Below are positions 43,823 to 52,964 of a stretch of 64,000 nt of DNA, piece by piece. Both the position numbers and the translations under genes were made by a program. The first letter of the stretch is position 1. Every line of letters starts with the position of its first letter. The notes below the pieces were generated by a model that saw nothing but the letters and a program-made list of their open reading frames with translations, did no database searches and was not told where the DNA came from. This DNA comes from Pseudoalteromonas arctica A 37-1-2 (lineage in GTDB: Bacteria > Pseudomonadota > Gammaproteobacteria > Enterobacterales > Alteromonadaceae): positions 806,001 through 870,000 of the forward strand of contig NZ_CP011025.1 in NCBI RefSeq assembly GCF_000238395.3. The letters are read 5' to 3'.

Positions 43823-45460
43823 TTAATCTAATTTAAAACGATTAACTACGCTCGAAAGCTCTTGGCTACTTTGTTTAAGATTATCACTGGCATCGGTAAG
43901 CTGTTTAGTATTATTTAATGATTGCTCAGTTGATTGAGATAGCTCATTAATACGCAAATTAACCTCGTCGGCAGCTTGAGTTTGCTGCTCTGTGGCGCGT
44001 GCGATTTGGCTGTTCATTTCGGTAATAATTGAAACAAGTCGTTCTATTTCATTAAGTGAAGTATTGGCTGATGACGCCTGATCTACGGTAGAAACTGAAA
44101 GTGCTTGGCTTGATTTAACTGCTTCTACTGCTGCTTTTGCACCTTCTTGAAGTTTAGTGATCATGGTTTGAATTTCGTCGGTACTTTGCCCTGTACGACT
44201 AGCCAGTGTTCTTACTTCGTCTGCAACAACAGCAAATCCTCGGCCATGCTCTCCTGCGCGAGCAGCCTCAATGGCAGCATTTAATGCCAGTAAGTTTGTT
44301 TGCTCCGATATGCTTCTTATTACATCAAGTACAGAGCCTATATTATGGCTCTCGTTGGCTAAATCTTCTGTTACACGGCTGACTGTTTCTATGTTGCTTG
44401 AGAGTGTTTCTATTGCTGTAATTGTTTGCGCAACCACATTTTTACCCGTTGATGCGTTTTGTGCTGCATCTTTAGCTGCTTGCTCTGCGGCTTCGGCGTT
44501 ACGGCTTACATCATGTATTTGGTGAGTCATTTGCTCCATGGCAGCTGCAACTTGGGTTGAGCTATCGTTTTGAAGCTCAATAAACGAGTGGCTTGTTCTA
44601 CTTGAATCATCAACTGTATGCGCATGCTCGCTTACATCGTTTGCACTTTGTGATACATGAACAAGAGACTCTCGCATTTTTAAAACAAATAAATTAAATG
44701 AGTGTGATAGTTCAGATATTTCATCGTTACCGGATTCATTTAATGTACGAGTTAAATCGCCTTCACCTTGTGAAATATCTTTCATCATATCGGCTGCTAA
44801 ACGAGTAGGTATTAAAATGCTCTTGCCTATAAAGTAACTAAGTAAAATAACAGCAATAATCATAATTGTTGCACTGATGACTATTAGATTACGTTGCTCG
44901 CTAAATGCTTCGTCAATTGAATCAAGATAAACACCTGAGCCAATAATCCATTGCCATTGATTAAAACCTTTAACAAATGCGATTTTTTCAACTGGTTTTT
45001 CTTTACCTGGTTTTGGCCATTTATAAGGAATAAATCCCTCGCCAGAGCGTTTAACTATATTAACCATATCAACAAACAATGCTTTGCCGTCAGGGTCTTT
45101 ATTATTGGTTAAATCTTTTCCTTCAAGCGCAGGTTTTATAGGATGCATAACCATTTTTGGCTGGTAATTGTTAATCCAAAAGTAATTGGTTTTGTCGTAG
45201 CGCAGAGCTCTTATTGCATTAAGTGCATGCGATTGAGCTTGTTGTTGAGTGAGAGTATTATTTTGCTCAAGGTCATAAAAGTGCTCAATTATACTGTACG
45301 CAGTTTCTACTACATTTTGTGTTTTAAGGTACTGCTCGTTTTTAAGAGAGCTATATTGGTGAGTTAGGCTGGCTACACTAAGCGCTATAAGCCCAAATAC
45401 AACAATAGCTATGAGCAGCGAGAAACGCTGGGATATACTAAAACTCCGTAGACTAGGCAT
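43823..45460 (-). CDS. Methyl-accepting chemotaxis protein with single Cache domain
   Basis: 545 residues. Membrane segment at about 12-30, a periplasmic sCache_2-type domain ([39 protein letters not shown]), second segment near 190-210, HAMP domain ([20 protein letters not shown]), and a methyl-accepting signalling region with the conserved hairpin tip [19 protein letters not shown]. It senses a small ligand, possibly a carboxylate as in other sCache_2 receptors, and signals to CheA. No other chemotaxis genes lie nearby. Confidence 0.92.
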   Translation of the reverse strand: MPSLRSFSISQRFSLLIAIVVFGLIALSVASLTHQYSSLKNEQYLKTQNVVETAYSIIEHFYDLEQNNTLTQQQAQSHALNAIRALRYDKTNYFWINNYQPKMVMHPIKPALEGKDLTNNKDPDGKALFVDMVNIVKRSGEGFIPYKWPKPGKEKPVEKIAFVKGFNQWQWIIGSGVYLDSIDEAFSEQRNLIVISATIMIIAVILLSYFIGKSILIPTRLAADMMKDISQGEGDLTRTLNESGNDEISELSHSFNLFVLKMRESLVHVSQSANDVSEHAHTVDDSSRTSHSFIELQNDSSTQVAAAMEQMTHQIHDVSRNAEAAEQAAKDAAQNASTGKNVVAQTITAIETLSSNIETVSRVTEDLANESHNIGSVLDVIRSISEQTNLLALNAAIEAARAGEHGRGFAVVADEVRTLASRTGQSTDEIQTMITKLQEGAKAAVEAVKSSQALSVSTVDQASSANTSLNEIERLVSIITEMNSQIARATEQQTQAADEVNLRINELSQSTEQSLNNTKQLTDASDNLKQSSQELSSVVNRFKLD

Positions 45461-45547
45461 ACATTTATCCTCAAAAAGTGTGCGCTTTAGCGCATAGAAT
45501 AAGCGTAGCTAAAAAAAGAGTTTAATCTAGGCTTACGCCTATTAATG

Positions 45548-45580
45548 CAAAAAAAAGGCTGATTTATCAATCAGCCTTTA
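45548..45580 (-). terminator. Terminator of the DPP IV gene
   Basis: On the minus strand AAAGGCTGATT/AATCAGCCTTT forms an 11-bp stem with a 4-base loop, followed by eight T. Confidence 0.85.
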
Positions 45581-45601
45581 GTCTGTTATTACTTTACTTG
45601 C

Positions 45602-47827
45602 TTATTTAACGTCAAAATGGCGATTAAAGAAGTTTGTAATTGTTTGATGTAAGTGTGTTTGCACTTGTTTACCACGTAGGCTGTGCTTAGAGCCTGGGTA
45701 GGTCATCATTTCAAACTGTTTTTCGTTATCTTGCAGTTGTTTAAACAATTTAGTTGAATGAGTAAACAGCACGTTGTCGTCAGCCATTCCATGATAAATC
45801 ATTAATGGGCCTTTTAAGCCATCAGCATATGGAAATACTGCGCTGTCTTCATACCCTTTAGCATTCGTATCAGGGTGACCTAAATAACGCTCTGTGTAAT
45901 GCGTATCGTATAGAGCCCAATCGGTTACAGGAGCACCTGATACGCCGGCTTGAAAGTAATCGCCTGCTTTAAACATAGTCATAAGTGCCATGTAGCCGCC
46001 GTAGCTGTGGCCATAAACACCGATGCGTTGTGGGTCTACGTAATCAAGTGTACGTAAAAACTCTACGCCTTTAATTTGATCGGCAACTTCAACCACGGCT
46101 AGGTTTTTATAAATAGCATCTTCAAACTTTTTACCACGGTTGTACGAACCACGGTTATCCAGTTGAAAAATTACGTAACCTTGTTGCGCCATGTACTGAA
46201 AGTACAAGTTTTTACTGCGCCAGCTATTCGTCACTCGTTGAGCATGCGGGCCGCCGTATACGTTAACAATAACAGGGTGCTTTTTGCCATCAGTAATGTT
46301 GCTAGGCTTAAATAAACGGTAATGCATAACTTGGCCATCTTCGGCTTTAATTGTGCCGTATTCTGGTTTTGTTAAGTCGCTTAAATAAGGAGTAAGCGGA
46401 TGGTTACTATCAAGCTTATTTTCTTCAAGCCATGTAATAAATTCGCCGTTTACTTTACGAAGCGCTGCTGAGTTTGGTTTATTATCAGACGAGCTATTAT
46501 CGATAAAGGTTTTGCTGTCTTTTGCTAGCACAACATTATGGTACTGACCTTTTTCGGTGATACGTTTGGCATCGCCTTTTTTAAATAAAGGCGCGCTGTA
46601 TAAATGGCTTTCAAGCGGTGTATCTTTTCGACCGGCAAAGTAAATAATGCCTTTTTTCTCATCAATACCTTTTAAGCTATCAACAGCCCAATCACCAGAG
46701 GTGATTTGACGTACAAGTTGACCGTTTGTGCGATACAGATATAAGTGTTTAAAACCGTCGCGCTCAGATGCCCATACAAAATGTTTTTTGTCTTTTAAAA
46801 ACTCAAGATCAAAATGTAAGTTAATCCACGTTTCGCTGTTTTCGGTTAATGCTACTTTTTGGACTTTAGTTTCGCTGTTATAAAAACGAAGCTCTAATTT
46901 ATGTTGCGAGCGATTTTGCCATTGGTAAGAAAGTGTATTGCCGTCTTTTAGCCACTTAGCACGCGCGATATAAATGTCTTCATCTTTACCTAAATCAATC
47001 CAATCTACTTTTTGATCATTTAGCTTAACCACACCGAGTTGAATTTTTACGTTATCAGTACCTGTAAACGGGTAGCGCTGGTTAAATAATTTAACTTCAT
47101 CAGCGTAAATTTCGTTACGGATAGCTTCTTTTACTGGGGTTTCGTCAACGCGGGTATAGGCAATTTTAGTTTCATCACCTGACCACCAGTAACCCGTCAT
47201 GCGGCTCATTTCTTCTTGAGCTACAAATTCGGCCATGCCGTTTTTAATTACGCCGCCGCCATCTTTACTAAGCTGAATCTCTTTACCTGATTCAAGCTCT
47301 AAAGCGAATAGGTTTTGCTCTCGAATAAACGATACGTAGTTACCTTTAGGTGAAAAGCGTGCATCGGTTTCAAATGTTTCAGTGTCGGTTAGTTTTTTAC
47401 TTTTAGCAGAGGCTAAATCGTAATAGTAAAGGTCGCCGTTAAGTGGGAATAAAAGTGCTTTACCGTTTTTAGACCATTTGTATTCTAATATGCCTTTACC
47501 AAAAATACGTTGGCGTTCGCGGCGTGCTTTTTCTTCATCAGATAGGTTTTCTGGGCCTGAAAATAACTTTGCCGAATCAACTAGCACACGGTTGGTGTTA
47601 TCTTTTAGATTGTATTCCCATAAATCGTAGCGGTTGTAGTCATCGCTTTTGCCTTGTAAATAAGTTACACGGCTGCCGTCAGGCGAAAATTTAAGTTGTA
47701 CAGGTGATTTACCTGAAAGGCTCGGATCGTCAAAAATACGCTCCAACGATAAAGGTTTTGCTTGAACACTAATAGCGCCAACCATTAATGGGAGGGCTAG
47801 TGAGAGGTGTTTTATTTTTTTTAGCAC
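45602..47827 (-). CDS. Exported dipeptidyl peptidase IV (S9 family)
   Basis: 741 residues: signal peptide (ALPLMVGAISVQA), N-terminal DPP IV-type beta-propeller with the double-Glu motif (VAQEEMSRMTGYWWS) that grips the substrate N-terminus, then the alpha/beta hydrolase domain with nucleophile Ser in VYGHSYGGYMA, Asp in HGMADDNV and His in PGSKHSLRG. It removes X-Pro dipeptides outside the cytoplasm and helps marine bacteria use protein. Single gene with its own terminator. Confidence 0.93.
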   Translation of the reverse strand: MLKKIKHLSLALPLMVGAISVQAKPLSLERIFDDPSLSGKSPVQLKFSPDGSRVTYLQGKSDDYNRYDLWEYNLKDNTNRVLVDSAKLFSGPENLSDEEKARRERQRIFGKGILEYKWSKNGKALLFPLNGDLYYYDLASAKSKKLTDTETFETDARFSPKGNYVSFIREQNLFALELESGKEIQLSKDGGGVIKNGMAEFVAQEEMSRMTGYWWSGDETKIAYTRVDETPVKEAIRNEIYADEVKLFNQRYPFTGTDNVKIQLGVVKLNDQKVDWIDLGKDEDIYIARAKWLKDGNTLSYQWQNRSQHKLELRFYNSETKVQKVALTENSETWINLHFDLEFLKDKKHFVWASERDGFKHLYLYRTNGQLVRQITSGDWAVDSLKGIDEKKGIIYFAGRKDTPLESHLYSAPLFKKGDAKRITEKGQYHNVVLAKDSKTFIDNSSSDNKPNSAALRKVNGEFITWLEENKLDSNHPLTPYLSDLTKPEYGTIKAEDGQVMHYRLFKPSNITDGKKHPVIVNVYGGPHAQRVTNSWRSKNLYFQYMAQQGYVIFQLDNRGSYNRGKKFEDAIYKNLAVVEVADQIKGVEFLRTLDYVDPQRIGVYGHSYGGYMALMTMFKAGDYFQAGVSGAPVTDWALYDTHYTERYLGHPDTNAKGYEDSAVFPYADGLKGPLMIYHGMADDNVLFTHSTKLFKQLQDNEKQFEMMTYPGSKHSLRGKQVQTHLHQTITNFFNRHFDVK

Positions 47828-47938
47828 AAGGTTGCCTTAGCTTATTATAAATATTGCTTTGATGGTAAAGCCAAGCGTGTGCAACTGCAACTAAATGCTA
47901 TAAAGTGGCGATTATTAAAGACAAAGTAGGACATAACA

Positions 47939-48337
47939 ATGACTAACCCTGAATTTAAACTAGCGCCAGAACTTAAACGCGACTGTATAGAGCTTGCCGA
48001 TTGGCCACTGTGTAAAGTACTTTTATTGAACGACAGCCAATATCCGTGGTTTGTATTAGTGCCTAGGCAGGTTAACTTAAAAGAGATAATTGATTTATCT
48101 GAGGATGATCAAATTGTGTATTTAAAAGAGTCAGCCAAGCTAAGTAAATTATTAATGGATGTGTTTAGCCCTGATAAGTTAAATATAGCGGCTTTGGGTA
48201 ATATGGTGCCGCAATTACATATTCACCATATTGCACGCTTTACTACTGATGCTGCTTGGCCTGCGCCAATTTGGGGGAAATTTCCTGCAGTCCCTTATAC
48301 TGATGAGCAGATAGTAAAATTAAAAGCCCATTTTTAA
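47939..48337 (+). CDS. HIT-family protein
   Basis: 132 residues. PQLHIHHIARF near 98-108 is the histidine-triad segment in the form usual for this bacterial subgroup (typically followed by AWPAPIWG, as here). NDSQYPWFVLVPRQ and KLNIAALGNMVPQ are other family segments. It probably hydrolyses a nucleotide phosphoramidate or adenylate. Short gap upstream to a divergent DPP IV gene. Confidence 0.85.
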   Translation: MTNPEFKLAPELKRDCIELADWPLCKVLLLNDSQYPWFVLVPRQVNLKEIIDLSEDDQIVYLKESAKLSKLLMDVFSPDKLNIAALGNMVPQLHIHHIARFTTDAAWPAPIWGKFPAVPYTDEQIVKLKAHF

Positions 48338-48345
48338 TAGCTGTT

Positions 48346-48527
48346 AGGATTTGTTTATATTTCGAGGTTAAATTTTTAGCAGTCTGTTTGTTTTTTAGGC
48401 AAGGCAGAGTTTATGTTTATGTTTATGTTGGGCGTCTGCTTCGTATAAATAGTCGATAACGTAGTATAAATGCCAAACATGCGCTGCCCTAGGCCGAAAA
48501 AATTTTAATACTGAAGGTCAACAGAGC
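48346..48527. mobile_element. MITE-like inverted-repeat element, short copy (family A)
   Basis: The left arm (TTTGTTTATATTTCGAGG then TTAAATTT) and right arm (reverse complement CTCTGTTGACCTTCAGTATT) match the ends of the element at 37157, and the interior shares TTTTTAGGCAAGGCAGAG, GATAACGTAGTATAAATGCC and GCGCTGCCC with it. It lacks the nested insert of about 180 bases present in that copy and carries a TTTATG triplet array at about 48411-48428. It fills the gap between the HIT gene and the phosphatase-like gene. Confidence 0.68.
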
Positions 48528-48546
48528 GTAATTAATGAGGAATAAA

Positions 48547-49080
48547 ATGAAACTAATCAATCAACTTTGTACGGGTTTATTTATTGTCGCGTTATCAGGT
48601 GGGCACTTTGCTGTTGCAGCTGAGCGGGCAGTTAACACTGAAATTATTAAAAAGACAGATATAGAAAATTTAGTTGAACATAGTAATCATGTTTACTCGG
48701 GCGCACAGCCCAATGCTGAGCAGATCAAGTTATTATCACAAGCGGGTGTAAAGCATGTCATAAACCTGCGCGCTTTCAGTGAACAAACGTGGGATGAAGG
48801 TGAGCTTGTACGATCTTTAGGAATGAACTATCACACATTACCGATTGCGGGCGCGAAGGATGTTACCGTTGAAAATGCGCTTAATTTAACAAACTTACTT
48901 AATGAGTTTAAGGGGGAGTCGATTTTAGTGCATTGTGCAAGTAGCAATCGAGTCGGGGCATTGATAGCAATTTCTGCACATGAGCAAGGTCTTGATGTAG
49001 AGGCCGCGCTTGATAAAGGAAAACGCTGGGGTATGAAAAGTCTAGAGCCTGTAGTGCGTGAAGTGATAAACGATAAATAA
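48547..49080 (+). CDS. Exported tyrosine-phosphatase-like protein (DUF442/BLH type)
   Basis: 177 residues from the ATG at 48547; GAGGAAT sits 6 bases upstream, whereas the in-frame ATG at 48535 overlaps that site. It has a signal peptide (TGLFIVALSGGHFAVAA). The fold matches cysteine-dependent phosphatases (HVYSGAQPNAEQIKLLSQAG, VKHVINLRA), but the P-loop reads HCASSNRVG, with four residues between Cys and Arg where classical phosphatases have five. This spacing is that of the DUF442 group. Periplasmic; substrate unknown. Its promoter must lie within or before the inserted element at 48346. Confidence 0.75.
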   Translation: MKLINQLCTGLFIVALSGGHFAVAAERAVNTEIIKKTDIENLVEHSNHVYSGAQPNAEQIKLLSQAGVKHVINLRAFSEQTWDEGELVRSLGMNYHTLPIAGAKDVTVENALNLTNLLNEFKGESILVHCASSNRVGALIAISAHEQGLDVEAALDKGKRWGMKSLEPVVREVINDK

Positions 49081-49241
49081 TACCAATTTTATTAAAAACA
49101 TGATCATTCTAGCGTATTAAATAATTCACTAACTATGTTAAAAATTATTTATATAGAACAACTATGTATCATAATTTTAGCCTTGCTATTGAGCTATTTT
49201 CTTATCGCTATAATAGATCACTAATTTAATGCAATTGGTAT
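49080..49241. mobile_element. MITE-like inverted-repeat element (family B)
   Basis: A 162-base AT-rich stretch bounded by ATACCAATT (49080) and AATTGGTAT (49233-49241). The arms extend inward for about 35 bases with mismatches: left ATTAAA...TGATC...TAGCG, right (reverse complement) ATTAAA...TGATC...TAGCG. No coding frame. It starts on the last base of the phosphatase-like gene's stop codon and ends just before a terminator hairpin. Confidence 0.65.
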
Positions 49242-49242
49242 A

Positions 49243-49279
49243 AAAAAAAGCGTTACAGTGTTTACTGTAACGCTTTTTT
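49243..49279. terminator. Bidirectional terminator
   Basis: GCGTTACAGT/ACTGTAACGC, 10-bp perfect stem with a 4-base loop, A-run before and T-run after. It serves the convergent phosphatase-like and M49-like genes. Confidence 0.9.
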
Positions 49280-49293
49280 AATCTTAATTTACA

Positions 49294-50994
49294 CTACTTA
49301 AGCCCTAGTATTTCTTTACCCTGTTTAAACGTTACATCTACAGGGATATTTGCTTTACTTAGTTTTTCTAAGTCTTTAGCAAGTTCTTCTTTAATATCAC
49401 CATGAGTTGCAATTAGTTGATCTACTTTTTCATAATCGCCATCACCTTGTAAGGTTAAAATTAAGCGAGATAAGTCAGCAATAGCAGTGCTCATTTTTTC
49501 CATGTTTATACTATATAAGCCCGCTTCATTTTTAGAAAAAGCGCCTTCTTGAGCAAAAAAGTTAAAGCGGATCATATTTGCTTTACCATGCGCACTTGAT
49601 GCTCCAAAACGAACTGAGCGGAATATACCCGCCATGAAGGTCGTGTAATAATCTTCAATAGTTCCTTCTGTAATTTCGCCCTTTTTAAGTAATTGCTCAA
49701 TCATGTACAGGCCTAAAATGTCGGCTTTACCTTCTTCAAGCGCACTTGCGTGTTCTTGTAATGATTGACGAACAGTACCTTTACCTGTGATTGTATTTTT
49801 TATACCTAGCCCGTGAGCGACTTCATGGAACATCGTATTGGCAAAAAATGCATCAAAAGTAATGTGTTTACGCTGCTCAGGTACAATTAACTGCTTTGAA
49901 ATTGGTACTAAAATTTTATCAAATTTAGCACGCATGGCATTTTTAAGTTGCAAGCGACGAGTTCCTTTTTCTAGCTGTACTTGCTCATCGTTTGGTAAGT
50001 TAATTGCAATTGTTTTACTCCCCGCGTTTGAATGCCCAGCGTAGTAAACAACATCATAAGCGTTTAAGTCGGCGTCAGAGCCTGGTACTTCTTGTTTGTA
50101 CTTAGCATCAACGGGTAAGCCTTTTTGAAGCTCCGGTAAAAATGCGGCAAACTTAGCTAAGCGTTCGCTCCATTTTAAATCTTTAATAAGTACGTAAGAT
50201 TCATAAGCTGCGCGGTAACCAAATAATTGATCTTCATAAGTCTCAATTGGACCAATAACCACATCTACTGGGTTGTTTTTCATATCCATCCAAGCAAAGT
50301 CAGATACTTGGAAGTCATCTTTTTGTAGGGCATCAGCACGCAAGTTTAGATAGTTAGCAAACTCTTTATCGTCAGCAAGTTTACTTGCTTGACGTAAAAG
50401 GTCAGCGGCTTTTGCAAGCTCATTAGCGTATTCTTTTGAATATGGCACGCTGTAAAGCTTACCTTGCTCATCACGCTTAATTACAGAGTAAAGGCCTGTT
50501 TTGTCTTCAACATCTGCATTGTTTAACTCTTCTTTGGTTATATCGGCAGGGTAAAACTGTGCGCCAAGAGGTTTTTCTTTATAGCTGGATAAAAACGCTT
50601 CATCGCCATTTAAACGATCCCATGGACCGTAGTTAATATCGGCAAATTTACGTACTTTGTCGTCGTTTAGTTTTGCTAAAAAAGCGTCTTTATTTTCGCC
50701 AAAAGATTGCTTCCAAAATAACTCGTCCATTATTTTTGAAGCATCAATAAGCTTTGCAACCATTGCTCGTTGGTTGTCGCTTAAGTGCGATAAATCACTT
50801 TGTAGGCTAAAGTCGGTGTAAATATCTAAACGTTGTTTATCTGCATTAATAAGCTTAGGACCTGATTGTGCACTGCTTTTTTGAGCAAGTTCTGTGGCTG
50901 TGTTGTCGGTAGAAGACGGCGCTTGTTCAGAACATGCACTAAGAAAAACAACACCAGAGAGCATAATTGCTTGGCTAATTTTATTTAAGATCAT
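49294..50994 (-). CDS. Lipoprotein metallopeptidase, M49 (dipeptidyl peptidase III)-like
   Basis: 566 residues with a lipoprotein signal (VVFLSACSEQ; Cys about 21), so membrane-anchored. The zinc motif reads HEVAHGLG, followed by EEGKADILGLYM 30 residues on. Classical M49 enzymes have HELLGH and EECRAD; here the first motif is one residue shorter (HExxH), placing the protein in the DPP III-like group common in Bacteroidetes and marine gammaproteobacteria. It probably removes dipeptides from peptides in the envelope. A palindrome lies just upstream at 51026-51063. Confidence 0.82.
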   Translation of the reverse strand: MILNKISQAIMLSGVVFLSACSEQAPSSTDNTATELAQKSSAQSGPKLINADKQRLDIYTDFSLQSDLSHLSDNQRAMVAKLIDASKIMDELFWKQSFGENKDAFLAKLNDDKVRKFADINYGPWDRLNGDEAFLSSYKEKPLGAQFYPADITKEELNNADVEDKTGLYSVIKRDEQGKLYSVPYSKEYANELAKAADLLRQASKLADDKEFANYLNLRADALQKDDFQVSDFAWMDMKNNPVDVVIGPIETYEDQLFGYRAAYESYVLIKDLKWSERLAKFAAFLPELQKGLPVDAKYKQEVPGSDADLNAYDVVYYAGHSNAGSKTIAINLPNDEQVQLEKGTRRLQLKNAMRAKFDKILVPISKQLIVPEQRKHITFDAFFANTMFHEVAHGLGIKNTITGKGTVRQSLQEHASALEEGKADILGLYMIEQLLKKGEITEGTIEDYYTTFMAGIFRSVRFGASSAHGKANMIRFNFFAQEGAFSKNEAGLYSINMEKMSTAIADLSRLILTLQGDGDYEKVDQLIATHGDIKEELAKDLEKLSKANIPVDVTFKQGKEILGLK

Positions 50995-51025
50995 TATATT
51001 GCCTGTTAAAAAGTAAGTTTAATAA

Positions 51026-51063
51026 TTTGTACTGCTTTAGTTAAAAGACTAAATATGTACAAA
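51026..51063. repeat. Compound palindrome upstream of the M49-like gene
   Basis: TTTGTAC/GTACAAA outer arms and TTTAGT/ACTAAA inner arms separated by symmetric 3-base internal loops and a 6-base loop. It lies 32 bases before the M49-like start, where it could be an operator or a leader hairpin. Confidence 0.4.
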
Positions 51064-51289
51064 CGCTTCCTTATTGTGAGTGCATTAAAGCAAAACTAAA
51101 TGGTAAATAGCAAGTATTTGGCGTTGTAAGGCAAGCATGAGCGGTAAAACATTATAAATAAAATAAACTTCTATAATTTTCTTAACTTTATCGGTAAGTT
51201 AGACAATACTAATTATATTACTAATATAAAAATTAACTGCCTGAGTTTGCAGTTACTTTACAGGCTGAACACAAAAGGACGGCAGCTTT

Positions 51290-52129
51290 ATGTCTACAGA
51301 AAACGCTTTATTAACGATTCTAGTCGATAGAATAAATAACGATACGTTGGTTTTACCAACGCTACCTGAAGTAGCGATTAAGGTTCGCCAAGCTGCAGAT
51401 AACCCTGATGTGAATTTAATGCAAATGTCAGATGTAATCTCACAAGACCCAGCGCTTTCAGCTCGTATGATAAAAGTAGCTAATAGTGCAATTATGGGAC
51501 GCTCTGTAAAAGTATCTAATTTGCATCAAGCAGTGACACGTATTGGACTGCGCCAAATTAAAAATATTGCAACGGCTATGGCTATGGAGCAATTATTTAT
51601 ATCAAACAATGAGCTAATTAAAGGCTACATGGGCAAGGCTTGGCAAAAAACATTAACCGTTGCTAGCCATTCAATAACACTCATGGAGTTTTACTTAAAA
51701 AACAATAAACACACTTCATTAAATCGTGATTCAATTACATTAGCTGCGCTTGTTTATAATATTGGTGTATTACCAATTTTAACTGAAGCTGAGCGCCACC
51801 CTGAAGTATTTGCAAATCCAAGCTTTTTAGCTCACGCAATTCAAAAGCTGAGTGGGAAAATTGGCTCATCGATTATGCAAGCGTGGGAATTTCCTAAAGA
51901 GTTTGTTGATGTAGCTCTAAGCTGGGCAGATCCAAGTTACAAACCTGATAAAGTTAGTTACGTAGACTTTATACGAGTAGGGGCTATTTTAGAGGGAACA
52001 TTACAGGTTTCTGATAAGTCAGCAGCGCTGCAAACGTACATAGATAAAGGTGTAATACCGTCTATGCAATTATTCACAAGTGATGAATACAACGATATGC
52101 TAAAAGATGTGAAAAACATGTTTAGCTAA
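51290..52129 (+). CDS. HDOD-domain protein
   Basis: 279 residues. A single HDOD domain spans about 15-215 (LPTLPEVAIKVRQAADNPDV, VISQDPALSARMIKVANSA, RIGLRQIKNIATAMAMEQLF). The metal-binding HD dyad of true HD phosphohydrolases is absent, as in other HDOD proteins, which act as signalling scaffolds. No catalytic partner domain is attached. Single gene with a bidirectional terminator after it. Confidence 0.9.
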   Translation: MSTENALLTILVDRINNDTLVLPTLPEVAIKVRQAADNPDVNLMQMSDVISQDPALSARMIKVANSAIMGRSVKVSNLHQAVTRIGLRQIKNIATAMAMEQLFISNNELIKGYMGKAWQKTLTVASHSITLMEFYLKNNKHTSLNRDSITLAALVYNIGVLPILTEAERHPEVFANPSFLAHAIQKLSGKIGSSIMQAWEFPKEFVDVALSWADPSYKPDKVSYVDFIRVGAILEGTLQVSDKSAALQTYIDKGVIPSMQLFTSDEYNDMLKDVKNMFS

Positions 52130-52149
52130 ACATGTTTTATCACATAGAT

Positions 52150-52179
52150 AAAAAGGGTTAACTTACGTTAACCCTTTTT
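52150..52179. terminator. Bidirectional terminator
   Basis: AAAAAGGGTTAAC/GTTAACCCTTTTT, a perfect 13-bp stem with a 4-base loop, between convergent genes. Confidence 0.9.
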
Positions 52180-52183
52180 AATT

Positions 52184-52861
52184 TTATTGAATAGCGTCTA
52201 GTACTATTCCATCGGTTCTGCGAGTAGGATATAGCGACTCAACTACAAAGCTTGGAATAAATCCTTTAGCTGATGACACCACTACTTTAGATTTAGCGCC
52301 AATAATGCGGGCATTAACAATAACACCACGGTTAGTGTAGGTAAGTGTGCCAGTTAAAGTGTATTCAATATGTGGGTAGCCTTTAATATCTTTACCATTT
52401 CGGCTAAACGAAAAATCACCCATCGGCGTCACATGTACTGTGCCTGTGTGTTTATAATCAACAACAGACAAACCAAACTCTTGTAATTCAGTAATAAAGC
52501 TTTCAGCTAAATGATTACCAAAAATATTAGTGGTTTGCAGGTTATCGTCTAAATTTACAAACGAAGTGATAGCGATAGGCGTACTACTATTTATGTAATT
52601 CATATTTTCAATTAGCTTCATTGCTAATTGCTCTGTGTAATTGCTTAGTAACTTACTGCTGTTAACTGGGCGGTAATTATTTTCAGGAAACTGCCAGTTA
52701 CTTACACGAGGCTGGTTATATTCAGCATAGCGATTGTGAGCGTTATTATAGCCAATATTGTTTTGTGGTGCATGTCCATTATAAACAGGATGAGTAGAAC
52801 ACGCTGAAAGTGAAAGTGTAAAAAGTGCCGATAAAGTAAGAGATATCTTTTTTGATAACAT
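52184..52861 (-). CDS. FlgO-family outer-membrane lipoprotein
   Basis: 225 residues from the ATG at 52861 (CAGGAAG 4-10 bases upstream; an earlier in-frame start would disrupt the signal). The lipobox is LSACS, with Cys about 20. The FlgO domain spans about 80-215: YTEQLAMKLIENM, PIAITSFVNLDDNLQTTNIFG, LAESFITELQEFGLSVVDY. In Vibrio FlgO is needed for flagellar stability together with FlgP and FlgT, but no flagellar genes are near here, so this may be a paralogue with another envelope role. Confidence 0.82.
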   Translation of the reverse strand: MLSKKISLTLSALFTLSLSACSTHPVYNGHAPQNNIGYNNAHNRYAEYNQPRVSNWQFPENNYRPVNSSKLLSNYTEQLAMKLIENMNYINSSTPIAITSFVNLDDNLQTTNIFGNHLAESFITELQEFGLSVVDYKHTGTVHVTPMGDFSFSRNGKDIKGYPHIEYTLTGTLTYTNRGVIVNARIIGAKSKVVVSSAKGFIPSFVVESLYPTRRTDGIVLDAIQ

Positions 52862-52964
52862 GTTTTCTTCCTGAAACATAAGGGAATTTTATAAATACCC
52901 CTCTTTATCGACACACTTTTTGATTACTTTAACTAAATTTAATAATTACTTTGTTTATTTTTGA

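Noticed and set aside
45461-45545. Possible sigma-28 (flagellar) promoter before the chemoreceptor
   Set aside because: TAAA is present but the -10 region GCTTATTC is a poor match to GCCGATAA and the spacing is off by one.
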